Of a DNA stretch of 44,544 bases, positions 7,217-15,861 are shown piece by piece. The stretch spans positions 1 through 44,544 of the forward strand of contig CAJCIT010000102.1 of the NCBI GenBank assembly GCA_903970405.1, written 5' to 3'. Source of the stretch: Acidobacteriaceae bacterium (GTDB lineage Bacteria; Acidobacteriota; Terriglobia; Bryobacterales; Bryobacteraceae). The notes beneath the pieces are model-generated. The model made no database searches. It worked only from the letters and a program-made list of their open reading frames with translations, and was not told where the DNA came from. Numbering within the stretch: the stretch's first letter is position 1; each line of letters opens with the position of its first letter. A program made the position numbers and the translations under genes.

Positions 7217-8910
7217 CCGCCGCTCCCCGTCAGCCCGGTGCTTTCATGCGAGGACTTCTGCTCATGGAGGAGTCGTTAGACCTCCTGCGCGGGCTCTCCG
7301 TTTCCACTTGGCTGATCTATGCCTTGGGCGTTGTCCCGCTTTTCGTTCTGATGCTCTATGTGTGCAACGGGCTGGCGCGCGATCCATTTGCTTCGGATAC
7401 GCTGGTCACCGTTTCACTGCTGCTGGCTCTGGCTTTTCTCTGGATGCACTATTGCCAGGCTCGCTTCGCGCAGCGGGTGGCGGCGTACGCAACGGCAACG
7501 GAAGTGGACCGGGGCCGCTTTGGCGGCGGTTTCAAGCTTTTTTGTTCGCAAGCCGTCTTGCAGGGAGCGAAAGTCGTCGTTTGGCCCATCGCCCTTGGCC
7601 TGGTTATTCCACATGCTCTCGCGACAATGTTTTTTCAACATGCCTTGGCGGCGCCGCCTGAAGCCGCGCGGAACTGGCGCTCCGCCGCGCGCGAGGCCTG
7701 GGCGGACGCAACTTACCGTCAGGCGGACGGCGTTTGGTTTCTGATTCATGTGCTGCTTCTCCGCATTGTCGTCTTCCTGAATGCCCTGACCTTAGTCTTC
7801 GTTGCGCTTTTTCTGTTTCACCTCTTCACCGGCGTCAATAACGACTTGACCCGCGCGCCTTCCAACCTCTTCAATCCTGCTACGTTCGGCGCATGCTTCA
7901 TCGCCGCTTACATTGCCTTGGACCCCATCGTCAAAGCGGCTTGCGTGCTCCGAAGCTTGGAGCGGCGTTCGCTCTCCTCCGGCCTCGATCTGCAATTGCG
8001 ATTGAAGCGGCTGGCGCTGCCGGCCGGTTCCGCGGCGGCGATAGCGTTGATTGCGTTTCTGTTTGGCGCCGCAGGCCATCTTTGCGCAGCGGATCCTGCG
8101 CCCGCGCCGGTGGCCGTTCCAGCGAACGGCGCGCCGTCACCTGCCCAGATCGAGAAGACGGTCAGCTCCGTTTTCCACGACCCAACGCTCACCTGGGAAC
8201 TCCCGATTGTGGTCAAGAAAAAGAAACCGGCCAATGCGTTTCTGGCCTTCACGGATTCCGTGGTTGAAAAGCTGAGCGAATGGCGCAGGGAGATCAGCCA
8301 GTGGCTGGACGACCTCGCGGCGCGGCTGCGGCGGCTCGCGGCCGGCAATGGCAACGAAACGGATCGCGCCAATGAAAGGATGGCCACACCCCGCGAGGTC
8401 TGGTTCCTGCTGATCGCTTTGTGCATTCTGATCGCCGCGGGCGTCTTCTTTGCGTTCATGCGCTCTCGCCGATTGAAGACCGCGCAGATTGTCGAGGCTA
8501 CGGCCGTGCCGCCTCCGGCCCCCGATATCACGCGCGAAGACGTGCAGGCCGACGAACAACCCGAGACCATGTGGCTGGAACTCGCCGGCCAATACCGGCG
8601 CAACGGCGATTTCCGGCTCGCCCTTCGCGCGCTCTATCTCTCCTGCCTGGCGGCGCTTGCTTCGGCGAAGCTCATCTCCATCGCCCGGGGCAAGTCGAAT
8701 CTGGACTACGTGCGGGAATACACGCGCCGCGCGAAGCGGCTGTCAGGCGACTTGCCTCCCGCGCTACGCACTAACGTTCGCCTGTTCGAACAGAGCTGGT
8801 ACGGCGAACATCCGGTGACCGGGCAGATCCTGGACGAATTCGAGCGCAATGTGGCGGCGCTGCGTGTGGGGTCGGTTCAGGCTGGTTCCACCCAGGGGGC
8901 CGCTGGATGA
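7213..8910 (+). CDS. DUF4129-domain polytopic membrane protein
   Basis: 565 residues from a GTG at 7213 that overlaps the preceding stop (GTGA). ATG codons at 7246 and 7264 are alternatives. Several transmembrane helices occupy the N-terminal half. A periplasmic, Lys-rich stretch and another helix (about residue 395-420, REVWFLLIALCILIAAGVFF) come next, then a soluble C-terminal DUF4129 domain (WLELAGQYRRNGDFRLALRA...RTNVRLFEQSWYG). DUF4129 regularly occurs with MoxR, DUF58 and DUF4350 genes and resembles the C-terminal domain of some transglutaminase-like proteins. No transglutaminase triad is present here. Function is inferred to be assembly or maturation at the membrane. Confidence 0.85.
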   Translation: MTAAPRQPGAFMRGLLLMEESLDLLRGLSVSTWLIYALGVVPLFVLMLYVCNGLARDPFASDTLVTVSLLLALAFLWMHYCQARFAQRVAAYATATEVDRGRFGGGFKLFCSQAVLQGAKVVVWPIALGLVIPHALATMFFQHALAAPPEAARNWRSAAREAWADATYRQADGVWFLIHVLLLRIVVFLNALTLVFVALFLFHLFTGVNNDLTRAPSNLFNPATFGACFIAAYIALDPIVKAACVLRSLERRSLSSGLDLQLRLKRLALPAGSAAAIALIAFLFGAAGHLCAADPAPAPVAVPANGAPSPAQIEKTVSSVFHDPTLTWELPIVVKKKKPANAFLAFTDSVVEKLSEWRREISQWLDDLAARLRRLAAGNGNETDRANERMATPREVWFLLIALCILIAAGVFFAFMRSRRLKTAQIVEATAVPPPAPDITREDVQADEQPETMWLELAGQYRRNGDFRLALRALYLSCLAALASAKLISIARGKSNLDYVREYTRRAKRLSGDLPPALRTNVRLFEQSWYGEHPVTGQILDEFERNVAALRVGSVQAGSTQGAAG

Positions 8911-10163
8911 AGCGCGTATCCGCCGCCGCGCTCATTGCTCTGGTGCTAATGCTGACTGCCGCGGCCATTGGCCTCTCACTGCGGAGCGCGGCCACAGCCA
9001 TTAACTATCCGGCTTACTCCTCCTTCAACAACGAACAACTCGGGCTGCGCGCTTATTATGAGACCGCGCGGCGGCTGGGCATTCCCGTGGAGCGCAATTA
9101 CCGGAGATTGACGAAAGTGGCGGGGACCAAGGGAACGGTGCTCTATGCCGACTTGGCCCCAGACGCCCTTCGTCACGCGGACACCAAAGATCTTGAACTT
9201 TACGAGCGCGTCGCCAAACCTGGCGCGCGGCTGCTGTTTCTGCTGAATGAGCATGAGGCCGTCTACGAGCTGCTAGAGAAACAGACGCGGGCCGACCGGC
9301 AGGCGGAGGGTTCAGGGCCAAACAAGCCCGCCAAAGACGAGCCTGCCGAAAAGGGGCACGACGCCAAGAAGACGAACGGCCAGAAGCAAAGCGGCGAGAA
9401 ACAAGGCAACGGCGTTAGCCAAGAGAAAGAGCCGGATGAGAATCTGCGTCTCCGCTGGGGCATTGAAATGAAACCCGTCGATACGCCCCGAAAGGCCGCC
9501 CCCGGGATTGGCGGGATGCTCGGCTCTGTCGATAACACCGGGCGCTTCGTCGACCGCCGCTGGGTCTTCGTCAAGTGGGATGACCATTGGAAATCGACTT
9601 CCGGGGCGGACCATCAGGTCTACATGCTCGAGCGCACCTTCGGCGAGGGCTCGGTAGTTCTTCTGTTAGGCCTCGAAAGCTTTACCAACAAAGCCCTGCT
9701 GACCACGGTGGATACCGCGCGAATCGCCGGCACGTTCAACGGTCCGCGCCCGCTCATTTTTGACGAAGCGCACCTGGGAGTTGCCGATGACGATACTGTC
9801 GCCGGGTATGCCCGCCATTTCAATCTTCAATGGCTGCTGCTCGGGTTGGCGGTGCTCGCGGCTTTCTACGTGTGGCGCAGTTCGGTCAGCTTCGTGCCCG
9901 CGCTGCCGGAGATTCATGGCGCCGAGATTGCCGGCCGTGAGGCGTACATTGCGCTCGCCAGCTTGCTGAGCCAAAGTATAAAGCAGCCTGATTTGGCCCG
10001 CGAAATCGTCGCCGCCTGGCGCGAAAGCTTTCGCATGCTGCCTTCTTCGAAGGTTCATGTCACGGAGGAGTCTCTGGAATCATTTGCGGACGCGCGCGAT
10101 TCCGATGCGCCCGCCGGGTATGCGGCCGTCAGCCGGTCAGCCCGCCGGAAGCCGCCGGCTTGA
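8907..10163 (+). CDS. DUF4350-domain membrane protein
   Basis: 418 residues. It has an N-terminal membrane anchor (about 5-29) and an extracytoplasmic DUF4350 region (YSSFNNEQLGLRAYYETARR onward). Residues about 128-178 are a very hydrophilic Lys/Glu/Gln/Gly-rich insertion. LIFDEAHLG follows, then a second helix (about 308-325) and a cytoplasmic tail. The Lys-rich linker is unusual for the family and looks disordered. It overlaps the DUF4129 gene by ATGA. DUF4350 proteins are standard partners in MoxR-DUF58 operons; their biochemical role is not established. Confidence 0.85.
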   Translation: MKRVSAAALIALVLMLTAAAIGLSLRSAATAINYPAYSSFNNEQLGLRAYYETARRLGIPVERNYRRLTKVAGTKGTVLYADLAPDALRHADTKDLELYERVAKPGARLLFLLNEHEAVYELLEKQTRADRQAEGSGPNKPAKDEPAEKGHDAKKTNGQKQSGEKQGNGVSQEKEPDENLRLRWGIEMKPVDTPRKAAPGIGGMLGSVDNTGRFVDRRWVFVKWDDHWKSTSGADHQVYMLERTFGEGSVVLLLGLESFTNKALLTTVDTARIAGTFNGPRPLIFDEAHLGVADDDTVAGYARHFNLQWLLLGLAVLAAFYVWRSSVSFVPALPEIHGAEIAGREAYIALASLLSQSIKQPDLAREIVAAWRESFRMLPSSKVHVTEESLESFADARDSDAPAGYAAVSRSARRKPPA

Positions 10164-10216
10164 TGTTTGTTGACTCGACGCCATACTAGATAGACACTCT
10201 TGAGGAGTCATCCGTT

Positions 10217-11182
10217 TTGCAACCTGAGCTCGACACCATTCAATCCGTACTCAGCGCCGTCCGGCGGGAAGTAGCGAAGGTCATCATCGGCCAGGAACGT
10301 CCGCTGAACTTCGCATTGATCGCCATCGTTACCGGACAACATGCGCTGGTGGAAGGCGTCCCCGGCCTCGCCAAGACGCTGCTGGTGCGGACCCTGGCGC
10401 GCGTTCTCCGCTGCGAGTTCCAGCGCATCCAGTTCACGCCGGACCTGATGCCTTCTGACATCACCGGCGCCAGCGTCTTTAACATGCGGGACGGCGTGTT
10501 TGAGTTCCGCCGCGGCCCCGTTTTCACCGAATTCCTGCTGGCCGACGAAATCAACCGCGCCCCAGCCAAGACGCAGGCGGCGCTGCTGGAGGCGATGCAG
10601 GAGCGCACGGTCACAGTTGACGGCACAACTCATGTTCTCTCGCCCGCCTTCACTGTGTTTGCCACCCAGAATCCCATTGAGTTTGAAGGCACCTATCCGC
10701 TGCCCGAAGCCCAGAAGGACCGCTTTCTGCTGAAGATCAATATCCATTGGCCGACGGCGGAAGAGGAGCTGGAACTCGCGCATCGCATGCTGCGGGGTGA
10801 CGCGCCGGAGGCGGCTCTGGAACGGGGCGAAGTGCAATCTGTGCTGGATACCGATCAATTGGCGCAACTCCGCAACAGCCTGAGCGCCATCACCGTTCGC
10901 GAGGAACTGGTGAACTATATTGTTGAACTGGTTCGGACCACTCGTTCCTACGACACCATTCTTTCGGGCGCCGGTCCACGCGCGACGCAGGCTTTGCTGC
11001 TCGCGAGCCGCGCTTACGCGGCGCTCGAAAATCGGGATTTCGTGACTCCCGATGACGTGCGCGTGCTGGCCCAACCCGTGCTCGAGCACCGCATCATCGT
11101 CAAGCCGGAATTCGAAATGGAAGGGACCACCGCGGCCGACGTGCTCGTCAAGCTGCTGGCTGACGTGCCGGTTCCGCGCTAA
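10217..11182 (+). CDS. MoxR-family AAA+ ATPase
   Basis: 321 residues, typical for the family. Motifs are Walker A GVPGLAKTL (47-55), Walker B with FLLADEINRAP (106-116) and sensor 1 VFATQNPIEFEGTYPLPEAQ (147-166). MoxR ATPases act as chaperones that load metal or assemble complexes, often with VWA or DUF58 substrates. The start is a TTG at 10217, supported by a strong GAGGAG ribosome site about 9 bases upstream and by family alignment. It is 53 bases after the DUF4350 gene, the largest gap in the operon, so a secondary promoter is possible here. Confidence 0.95.
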   Translation: MQPELDTIQSVLSAVRREVAKVIIGQERPLNFALIAIVTGQHALVEGVPGLAKTLLVRTLARVLRCEFQRIQFTPDLMPSDITGASVFNMRDGVFEFRRGPVFTEFLLADEINRAPAKTQAALLEAMQERTVTVDGTTHVLSPAFTVFATQNPIEFEGTYPLPEAQKDRFLLKINIHWPTAEEELELAHRMLRGDAPEAALERGEVQSVLDTDQLAQLRNSLSAITVREELVNYIVELVRTTRSYDTILSGAGPRATQALLLASRAYAALENRDFVTPDDVRVLAQPVLEHRIIVKPEFEMEGTTAADVLVKLLADVPVPR

Positions 11183-11194
11183 TAGACTCGATTC

Positions 11195-12541
11195 ATGTTC
11201 TATCCCACCCGGCGCTTCCTCTGGCTCATCGCGATCGTGTTCGTGCCTGCTTGCGCCGCGCCGGCGTTTGTGCCGAACGGCCTTCTCTGGATCGCGACTC
11301 TGGGACTCACCATTGCCTCTGTCGCCGCCGCCGACCTGCTGCTTTCGCGCCGGGCGCTCTCACTCCTGCGGGTCACAGGGCCAGCCGAGGCGCGCGGAAA
11401 CATCGGCCAGCCCATTCAGGTGCCGTTGCAAGTCACTCGCAAGCCCGACCGGCGGTGGTCCACGAAAACCTTGCGGCTCGGACTTCTGTTTCCCGCTGCC
11501 GTCGATGTGCTGCGCGACGATCTGGAGATCGCGGTGATTCCGGACGCCCGCTCCATGCAGGTGGAGTTTGAATTCCGAGGCGGCGAGCGCGGCGAGTTCA
11601 TCGCCGGCCCCGCTTATCTGGGCAGGACCTCGGCGCTGGGCCTCTGGCAACTCCGCCGCACGGAACCGCTTCAAGTCCCCTTATCGGTGCAATTCTCCAT
11701 TCCCGCCATCGCTCGCGAAGCAGCGCGCATCGTCGCCACGCACACCCAGGGCAGCGAACGGCTGGTGGCCCGCAGTGGGCGCGGCCGCGAGTTTGAGCAT
11801 CTGCGCGAGTATGTGCCGAACGATGACGTCGGAGACGTGGATTGGAAGGCCACCGCGCGCCGCCGCTTCCCGGTTGTGCGTCAGTACCGCATTGAGCGCA
11901 CCCAGGACATCTATGTTTGCCTCGATGCCTCGCGCTTGTCCGGCCGCGGCGTCATTTCCCGCGAAGGCGAGCGCGTGTCCGTTCTCGATGAGTACGTCAA
12001 GTCAACGATTCTTCTGCAATGCGCCATTCGGCAGGCCGGGGACCGCTTCGGCCTGCTGACTTTCAGCAATCGCGTCCATCACTTCTTCAAAGCCACCAGC
12101 GCCTCCACGTATGAGCGGACCTTTCGGCTGGCGCTTCATCCGTTGAAGACGCAGTATGTGGCGCCGGCCTATGAGGAAGCGGCTTCCCTGCTGCGGTCAC
12201 AAGTCAAGCGGCGCGCGCTGGTGATCTTCTTCACCAGTGTCTCTGAGCCGCAACTTGCTGAATCGTTCTCCACAGCCGCGAAGCTTTTGGCGCGACAGCA
12301 CCTGGTGGTTGTGGCTTCCCCTGCTGACCGGCAGGTTCGTCCGCTCTTCACGAATGAAGCTGTCGACACGTTCGACGATCTCTACGGCGAGCTCGCCGGT
12401 CACCTCATGTGGAAGAAGCTCGCTGAGTTGCGGGCTCGGCTTTCGGCCTTCGGCATCCGCATGAATGTAGTGGCGCCGGGCCGGTTGGGCCTGGCCGCCG
12501 CCGCCGACTACCTGGATATCAAAGAAAGGCAGTTGTTGTGA
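11195..12541 (+). CDS. DUF58 (VWA-like) membrane protein
   Basis: 448 residues. Two transmembrane helices at about 8-28 and 30-50 are followed by a beta-rich extracytoplasmic-like segment. The DUF58 core follows: SGRGREFEHLREYVPNDD (194-211) and DVDWKATARR (214-223). A MIDAS-like D244-A-S246 shows that the downstream region has a von Willebrand A fold. DUF58 proteins are the usual partner of MoxR. It starts 12 bases after moxR, and its stop overlaps the GTG of the SpoIIM gene. Confidence 0.93.
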   Translation: MFYPTRRFLWLIAIVFVPACAAPAFVPNGLLWIATLGLTIASVAAADLLLSRRALSLLRVTGPAEARGNIGQPIQVPLQVTRKPDRRWSTKTLRLGLLFPAAVDVLRDDLEIAVIPDARSMQVEFEFRGGERGEFIAGPAYLGRTSALGLWQLRRTEPLQVPLSVQFSIPAIAREAARIVATHTQGSERLVARSGRGREFEHLREYVPNDDVGDVDWKATARRRFPVVRQYRIERTQDIYVCLDASRLSGRGVISREGERVSVLDEYVKSTILLQCAIRQAGDRFGLLTFSNRVHHFFKATSASTYERTFRLALHPLKTQYVAPAYEEAASLLRSQVKRRALVIFFTSVSEPQLAESFSTAAKLLARQHLVVVASPADRQVRPLFTNEAVDTFDDLYGELAGHLMWKKLAELRARLSAFGIRMNVVAPGRLGLAAAADYLDIKERQLL

Positions 12542-13557
12542 TTGTCGATCTCGATCGCTTTCTCGCGGTGGAACGCCCGCTATGGCAGGAACTGGAGACT
12601 TTGCTGTCGGTCTATGACCGCGACCGCCTCTTCCGTCCTACCACCGCGCAATCCCTGCGGCTCTTCGAGTTGTACCAGCGTTCGGTGGCGGATCTGGCGC
12701 GCCTCGAAGAGGGGGGCCATGTGGATATCGCGAATGAGCTAAGCTCGGTGGTCACCCGCGCCTACGCGCAAATTCATTCCAGCCGCCGCCGCCCTCGATT
12801 CAAGCCGATGGAATGGCTGCTTATCGTTTTGCCCTCCACTTTCCGCCGCCAGATTGGAGCGTTTCAGATGGCGCTGGGTGTCACGCTGTTCGGATGCGCG
12901 CTGGGCGCCGCGTTTCTGGCCTGGGATCCCGCGGCGAAGGAGGGAATCCTGCCCTTCAGCAACCTGTTGGGCGACCCCAAGGATCGGGTCCACGAAGAGG
13001 AGCACAAGACCAAAGACCCAAACGGCGAGGTGCATGCCGGGTTCGCCGCCATGCTGATGACTCATAACACGCGGGTAGCGCTCACCGCTCTGGCGCTGGG
13101 TCTCACCTGGGGCGTCGGAACCATGATCATCCTGTTTTCGAACGGCATCACCCTAGGCGCGGTTTGCTTCGATTACGTGCGGGCGGGCGAGACGAAGTTT
13201 CTGCTGGGCTGGCTCATGCCTCACGGGGTCATTGAGATCCCGGCAATTCTGATCGCGAGCCAGGCCGGTTTGGTCCTGGCAAGCGCCTTGATCGGCTGGA
13301 ACAGCCGGGTGCGCCGGCGCGACCGTCTACGCGCGGTGAGTAGCGACGTATTTACCCTCGCGGCCGGCGCCGCCCTGATGCTGGTCTGGGCAGGCATCGT
13401 GGAATCGTACATCTCGCAGTACCATAAGCCCGTGTTGCCTTACGAAGCCAAGATCGCTTTCGGCGCCGTGGAGCTGATTCTCCTCATCTACTTTTTCTTC
13501 TTCGTGGGCCGACGGCGCGCCGAACCTCAAACCGCAAAGGAACCGTCCGCCAAATGA
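12538..13557 (+). CDS. SpoIIM-family (stage II sporulation protein M) membrane protein
   Basis: 339 residues from a GTG overlapping the preceding TGA. A soluble N-terminal helical region (about 1-95, VERPLWQELETLLSVYDRD) precedes several transmembrane helices. The middle has the family pattern HNTRVALTALALGLTWGVGT followed by ..LFSNGITLGAVCFDY and LMPHGVIEIPAILIASQAGL. SpoIIM in Bacillus is part of the engulfment machinery. In non-sporulating phyla the domain is found next to RDD and DUF58 genes, so sporulation is not implied. A hydrophilic loop with many Asp/Glu/Lys lies near residues 145-165. Confidence 0.92.
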   Translation: MIVDLDRFLAVERPLWQELETLLSVYDRDRLFRPTTAQSLRLFELYQRSVADLARLEEGGHVDIANELSSVVTRAYAQIHSSRRRPRFKPMEWLLIVLPSTFRRQIGAFQMALGVTLFGCALGAAFLAWDPAAKEGILPFSNLLGDPKDRVHEEEHKTKDPNGEVHAGFAAMLMTHNTRVALTALALGLTWGVGTMIILFSNGITLGAVCFDYVRAGETKFLLGWLMPHGVIEIPAILIASQAGLVLASALIGWNSRVRRRDRLRAVSSDVFTLAAGAALMLVWAGIVESYISQYHKPVLPYEAKIAFGAVELILLIYFFFFVGRRRAEPQTAKEPSAK

Positions 13558-14375
13558 CGCCCAATGCCGCGCAACTTCGGATCCGCTTGCCTGAAGGCGT
13601 TACGTTGCGCCTCCCGCTAGCCGGTCCACTGATCCGGCTGGTGGCCTTCTCGCTCGATACGTTCGTCATTATGGTGATGACGGGAATCCTCACCCGAGTC
13701 GTGGAAGCCATCAAGGCATTCAGCGGGAGCTGGGCCTATGCCATCTATGCCATCGGCTACTTCGTGATCGGCACAGGCTATGGGATCCTGTGCGAACACT
13801 TCTGGAAGGGCCAGACGGTGGGCAAGTGGCTCCTCGGCCTGCGCGTGCTTGACCGGACCGGATTGGAATTGCAATTCACGCAGGTGGCTCTTCGCAATGT
13901 CTTGCGATTCGTTGACACGCTTCCTGCGTGGGGCTTGGTGGGCGGCATCTTCATTCTGTGTACGGAGCACCGTCAGCGCCTCGGTGATCTGGCTGCCGGC
14001 ACTGTCGTGATTCGTGAACGGCGGGCGGAACTGCGCGATGTCTCCGCGCTCAATCGCGCCAAGTACAACTCGTTTCTAAAACATCAGGTTCTGTGCGCTC
14101 GACTGCGCAAACTGGCGGCGCCCGAGGCGGGTGCGGTAGCGGTGGAGGCTTTGCGCCGGCGCGATTCACTGAACGACGCCGACCGTATTCGCCTCTTCGA
14201 CGCGCTGGCGGCATACTTCCTTTCACTGGTCGAGTTTCCGCCTGAGGATATCGAGCCTCTTGGTTCCGAACAGATTGTGCGCAACGTAGTGGAGATTCTG
14301 TATTTGCGTGGCGGCAGGGAAAAGGCCGCGGCGCGGCCGCCTCAGATGTCTCACCGCGGCTTTGCCGCAAGCTGA
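13554..14375 (+). CDS. RDD-family membrane protein, last gene of MoxR operon
   Basis: 273 residues. The RDD domain is N-terminal: GPLIRLVAFSLDTFVIMVMT, then GQTVGKWLLGLRVLDRTG and RQRLGDLAAGTVVIRERR. A soluble Arg-rich helical tail (about 165-273) follows. It overlaps spoIIM by ATGA. The operon is thus bracketed by two RDD proteins, the first with a cytoplasmic GYF/zinc head and this one with a cytoplasmic tail. This protein shows the usual SpoIIM-RDD adjacency. Confidence 0.92.
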   Translation: MTPNAAQLRIRLPEGVTLRLPLAGPLIRLVAFSLDTFVIMVMTGILTRVVEAIKAFSGSWAYAIYAIGYFVIGTGYGILCEHFWKGQTVGKWLLGLRVLDRTGLELQFTQVALRNVLRFVDTLPAWGLVGGIFILCTEHRQRLGDLAAGTVVIRERRAELRDVSALNRAKYNSFLKHQVLCARLRKLAAPEAGAVAVEALRRRDSLNDADRIRLFDALAAYFLSLVEFPPEDIEPLGSEQIVRNVVEILYLRGGREKAAARPPQMSHRGFAAS

Positions 14376-14564
14376 GCGAGTCCCGCGCAACACCGCGAGG
14401 CTCGAGTGCGGCATAGGATACCCCTTCTACCTGTGACCGGCCGATTGACAGTCGGCCTCCATCGGCATGGCCTGACCCAATCGCCGGCTCTATGCCCTGC
14501 CCTCACCCGACTAAGGCTACCCTTGGCGAGACGCCTTCCATCTTGACGCTACTCTATCGGTGAC
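14376..14564. other. Intergenic region after envelope operon
   Basis: A hairpin GGCCGA-TTGACAG-TCGGCC lies at 14439-14457, with a TTGACA hexamer inside the loop. No matching -10 is found 16-18 bases later and no T-run follows. It may be the operon end or part of the promoter region of the next gene pair. Confidence 0.3.
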
Positions 14565-15023
14565 ATGCGGCGCATTGTACTAGTCTTAAACTGCTTTCTG
14601 GTTGCCTCCGCCCTCGCTGGCGCCGATGCCGGCGGCCATGCCGACTATGTCGGGGGCACTGAGCCTGCAATCCGCGTCAACGCAGCGGGCACGCTCTCCG
14701 CCATCGATAACGTGTTCTTTGTGTTTTCCGGGCGCGGCGTTAGCGTGCGAGTACCGTATGAGCGCATCAATCTAATCGAGTACGGCCAGCGGGTAAGCAA
14801 TCGAATGGTCGAGGCAATCCTGATCTCGCCGCTATTTCTGATGGCGAAGAAGCGCGAACACTTCCTGACCATCGGTTTCGAAGACAACGACGGCCGCCAA
14901 CAGGCGCTGGTCTTCAAGGTGAATAAGGATGACATCCGGACGATCCTGGTTTCGCTCGAAGCCAGAACCGGGCAGCGGGTGCAGTACCAGGATGACGCAG
15001 CGAGAAGGGGCGGCAAAGGATGA
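14565..15023 (+). CDS. Secreted protein of unknown function
   Basis: 152 residues with a signal peptide (MRRIVLVLNCFLVASALAGA, likely cleavage near residue 20-22). The mature part is small and beta-rich (AIDNVFFVFSGRGVSVRVPY, ERINLIEYGQRV, EHFLTIGFEDNDGRQQALVF). It resembles short acidobacterial exported proteins, but no named family is recognised. It overlaps the next gene by four bases (ATGA), so the two are probably produced together. Confidence 0.72.
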   Translation: MRRIVLVLNCFLVASALAGADAGGHADYVGGTEPAIRVNAAGTLSAIDNVFFVFSGRGVSVRVPYERINLIEYGQRVSNRMVEAILISPLFLMAKKREHFLTIGFEDNDGRQQALVFKVNKDDIRTILVSLEARTGQRVQYQDDAARRGGKG

Positions 15024-15850
15024 AAACGTTACGGATATGGGGAGTCTTCCTGGTTATGGGTCTTGCGGCGGCAGCCGACGCTGGGCAGGATCGCGAGACT
15101 CCCGAGGCCACTGCTCCCAAGGCCACGACGCTCGCCTCAACCCGTGTGAGCAACAGCAACTTGGTCAGCCCGCCACTCCCTACTCCGCCAAACGGGGCGG
15201 GTTCGCTAAGCGGGAGCGGCGCGGCCGGCACGCCCGTTGCCAGCCTGGCCGACGTGAAGCGAATTTATGTGGCGGCGCTGACGGGCGGCCGGGGCGCCGA
15301 TACGCTCCGCGATTTGATCATTGCCAGCGTGAGCGCTTCCCACGAGTTCCTGATCACGGAAAACGAGGAGCGAGCCGATGCCGTTCTGAAGGGCGCAGCG
15401 CAGGACGACATATTCACTGACCATTTCAGTGCGAACGATTCCACGTCGGTACACGGGAGCATGGGCATCTATGGCGCGGCCGTGAAAGGCTCGACTCGAT
15501 CACCGGGAGGCTACGCCACCGAATCCGCCGGCGAGCGCGAATCGACGCGCGACGAAGAACGAAAACACGAGGCGTACGCCGCCGTGCGGCTGTGCAACAA
15601 AGACGGCGACGTGATCTGGTCCACCACCCAGGAAAGCCTTGGAGCGAAATTCCGAGGCGCCGGCGCAGATGTTGCCGCCCGCGTTGCCAGGCAACTGGCG
15701 AGCGACCTGCAGAAGGCTCGGCGTCAGGAGTTCGAAACGGCTGTGCCTGCGGGTTCGGGCAGCTTGCCCCCGGCCGGTCCCTTGGGTCCGCCGATGAGTA
15801 TTAACCCATCCACGCCGCGCGTTGTGCCACCCGCCCGAACGAAGCAGTAA
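15020..15850 (+). CDS. Secreted protein with CsgG/TolB-like core
   Basis: 276 residues. A signal peptide (MKTLRIWGVFLVMGLAAAADA) is followed by a Ser/Pro/Gly-rich linker. The folded core (about 78-235) starts VKRIYVAALTGGRGADTLRD and includes EFLITENEERADAVLKGAAQ, YAAVRLCNKDGDVIWSTTQ and VAARVARQLASDL. This strand-helix pattern is like that of proteins with a CsgG/TolB N-terminal-type fold that build secretion or envelope assemblies. That is a fold-level resemblance only. The Pro-rich C-terminus appears disordered. It ends 11 bases from the convergent VWFA gene. Confidence 0.7.
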   Translation: MKTLRIWGVFLVMGLAAAADAGQDRETPEATAPKATTLASTRVSNSNLVSPPLPTPPNGAGSLSGSGAAGTPVASLADVKRIYVAALTGGRGADTLRDLIIASVSASHEFLITENEERADAVLKGAAQDDIFTDHFSANDSTSVHGSMGIYGAAVKGSTRSPGGYATESAGERESTRDEERKHEAYAAVRLCNKDGDVIWSTTQESLGAKFRGAGADVAARVARQLASDLQKARRQEFETAVPAGSGSLPPAGPLGPPMSINPSTPRVVPPARTKQ

Positions 15851-15861
15851 AGCGAGTCAGG

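Noticed and set aside
10208-11089. 293-codon minus-strand frame opposite moxR
   Set aside because: Antisense shadow of a clear AAA+ ATPase with all motifs on the plus strand.
14439-14457. TTGACA in a hairpin loop as a promoter
   Set aside because: No acceptable -10 hexamer at 16-18 bases; the hairpin is noted but a promoter is not claimed.
15851-15861. Shared bidirectional terminator between convergent genes
   Set aside because: Only 11 bases separate the stops, and no hairpin with a T-run is present.
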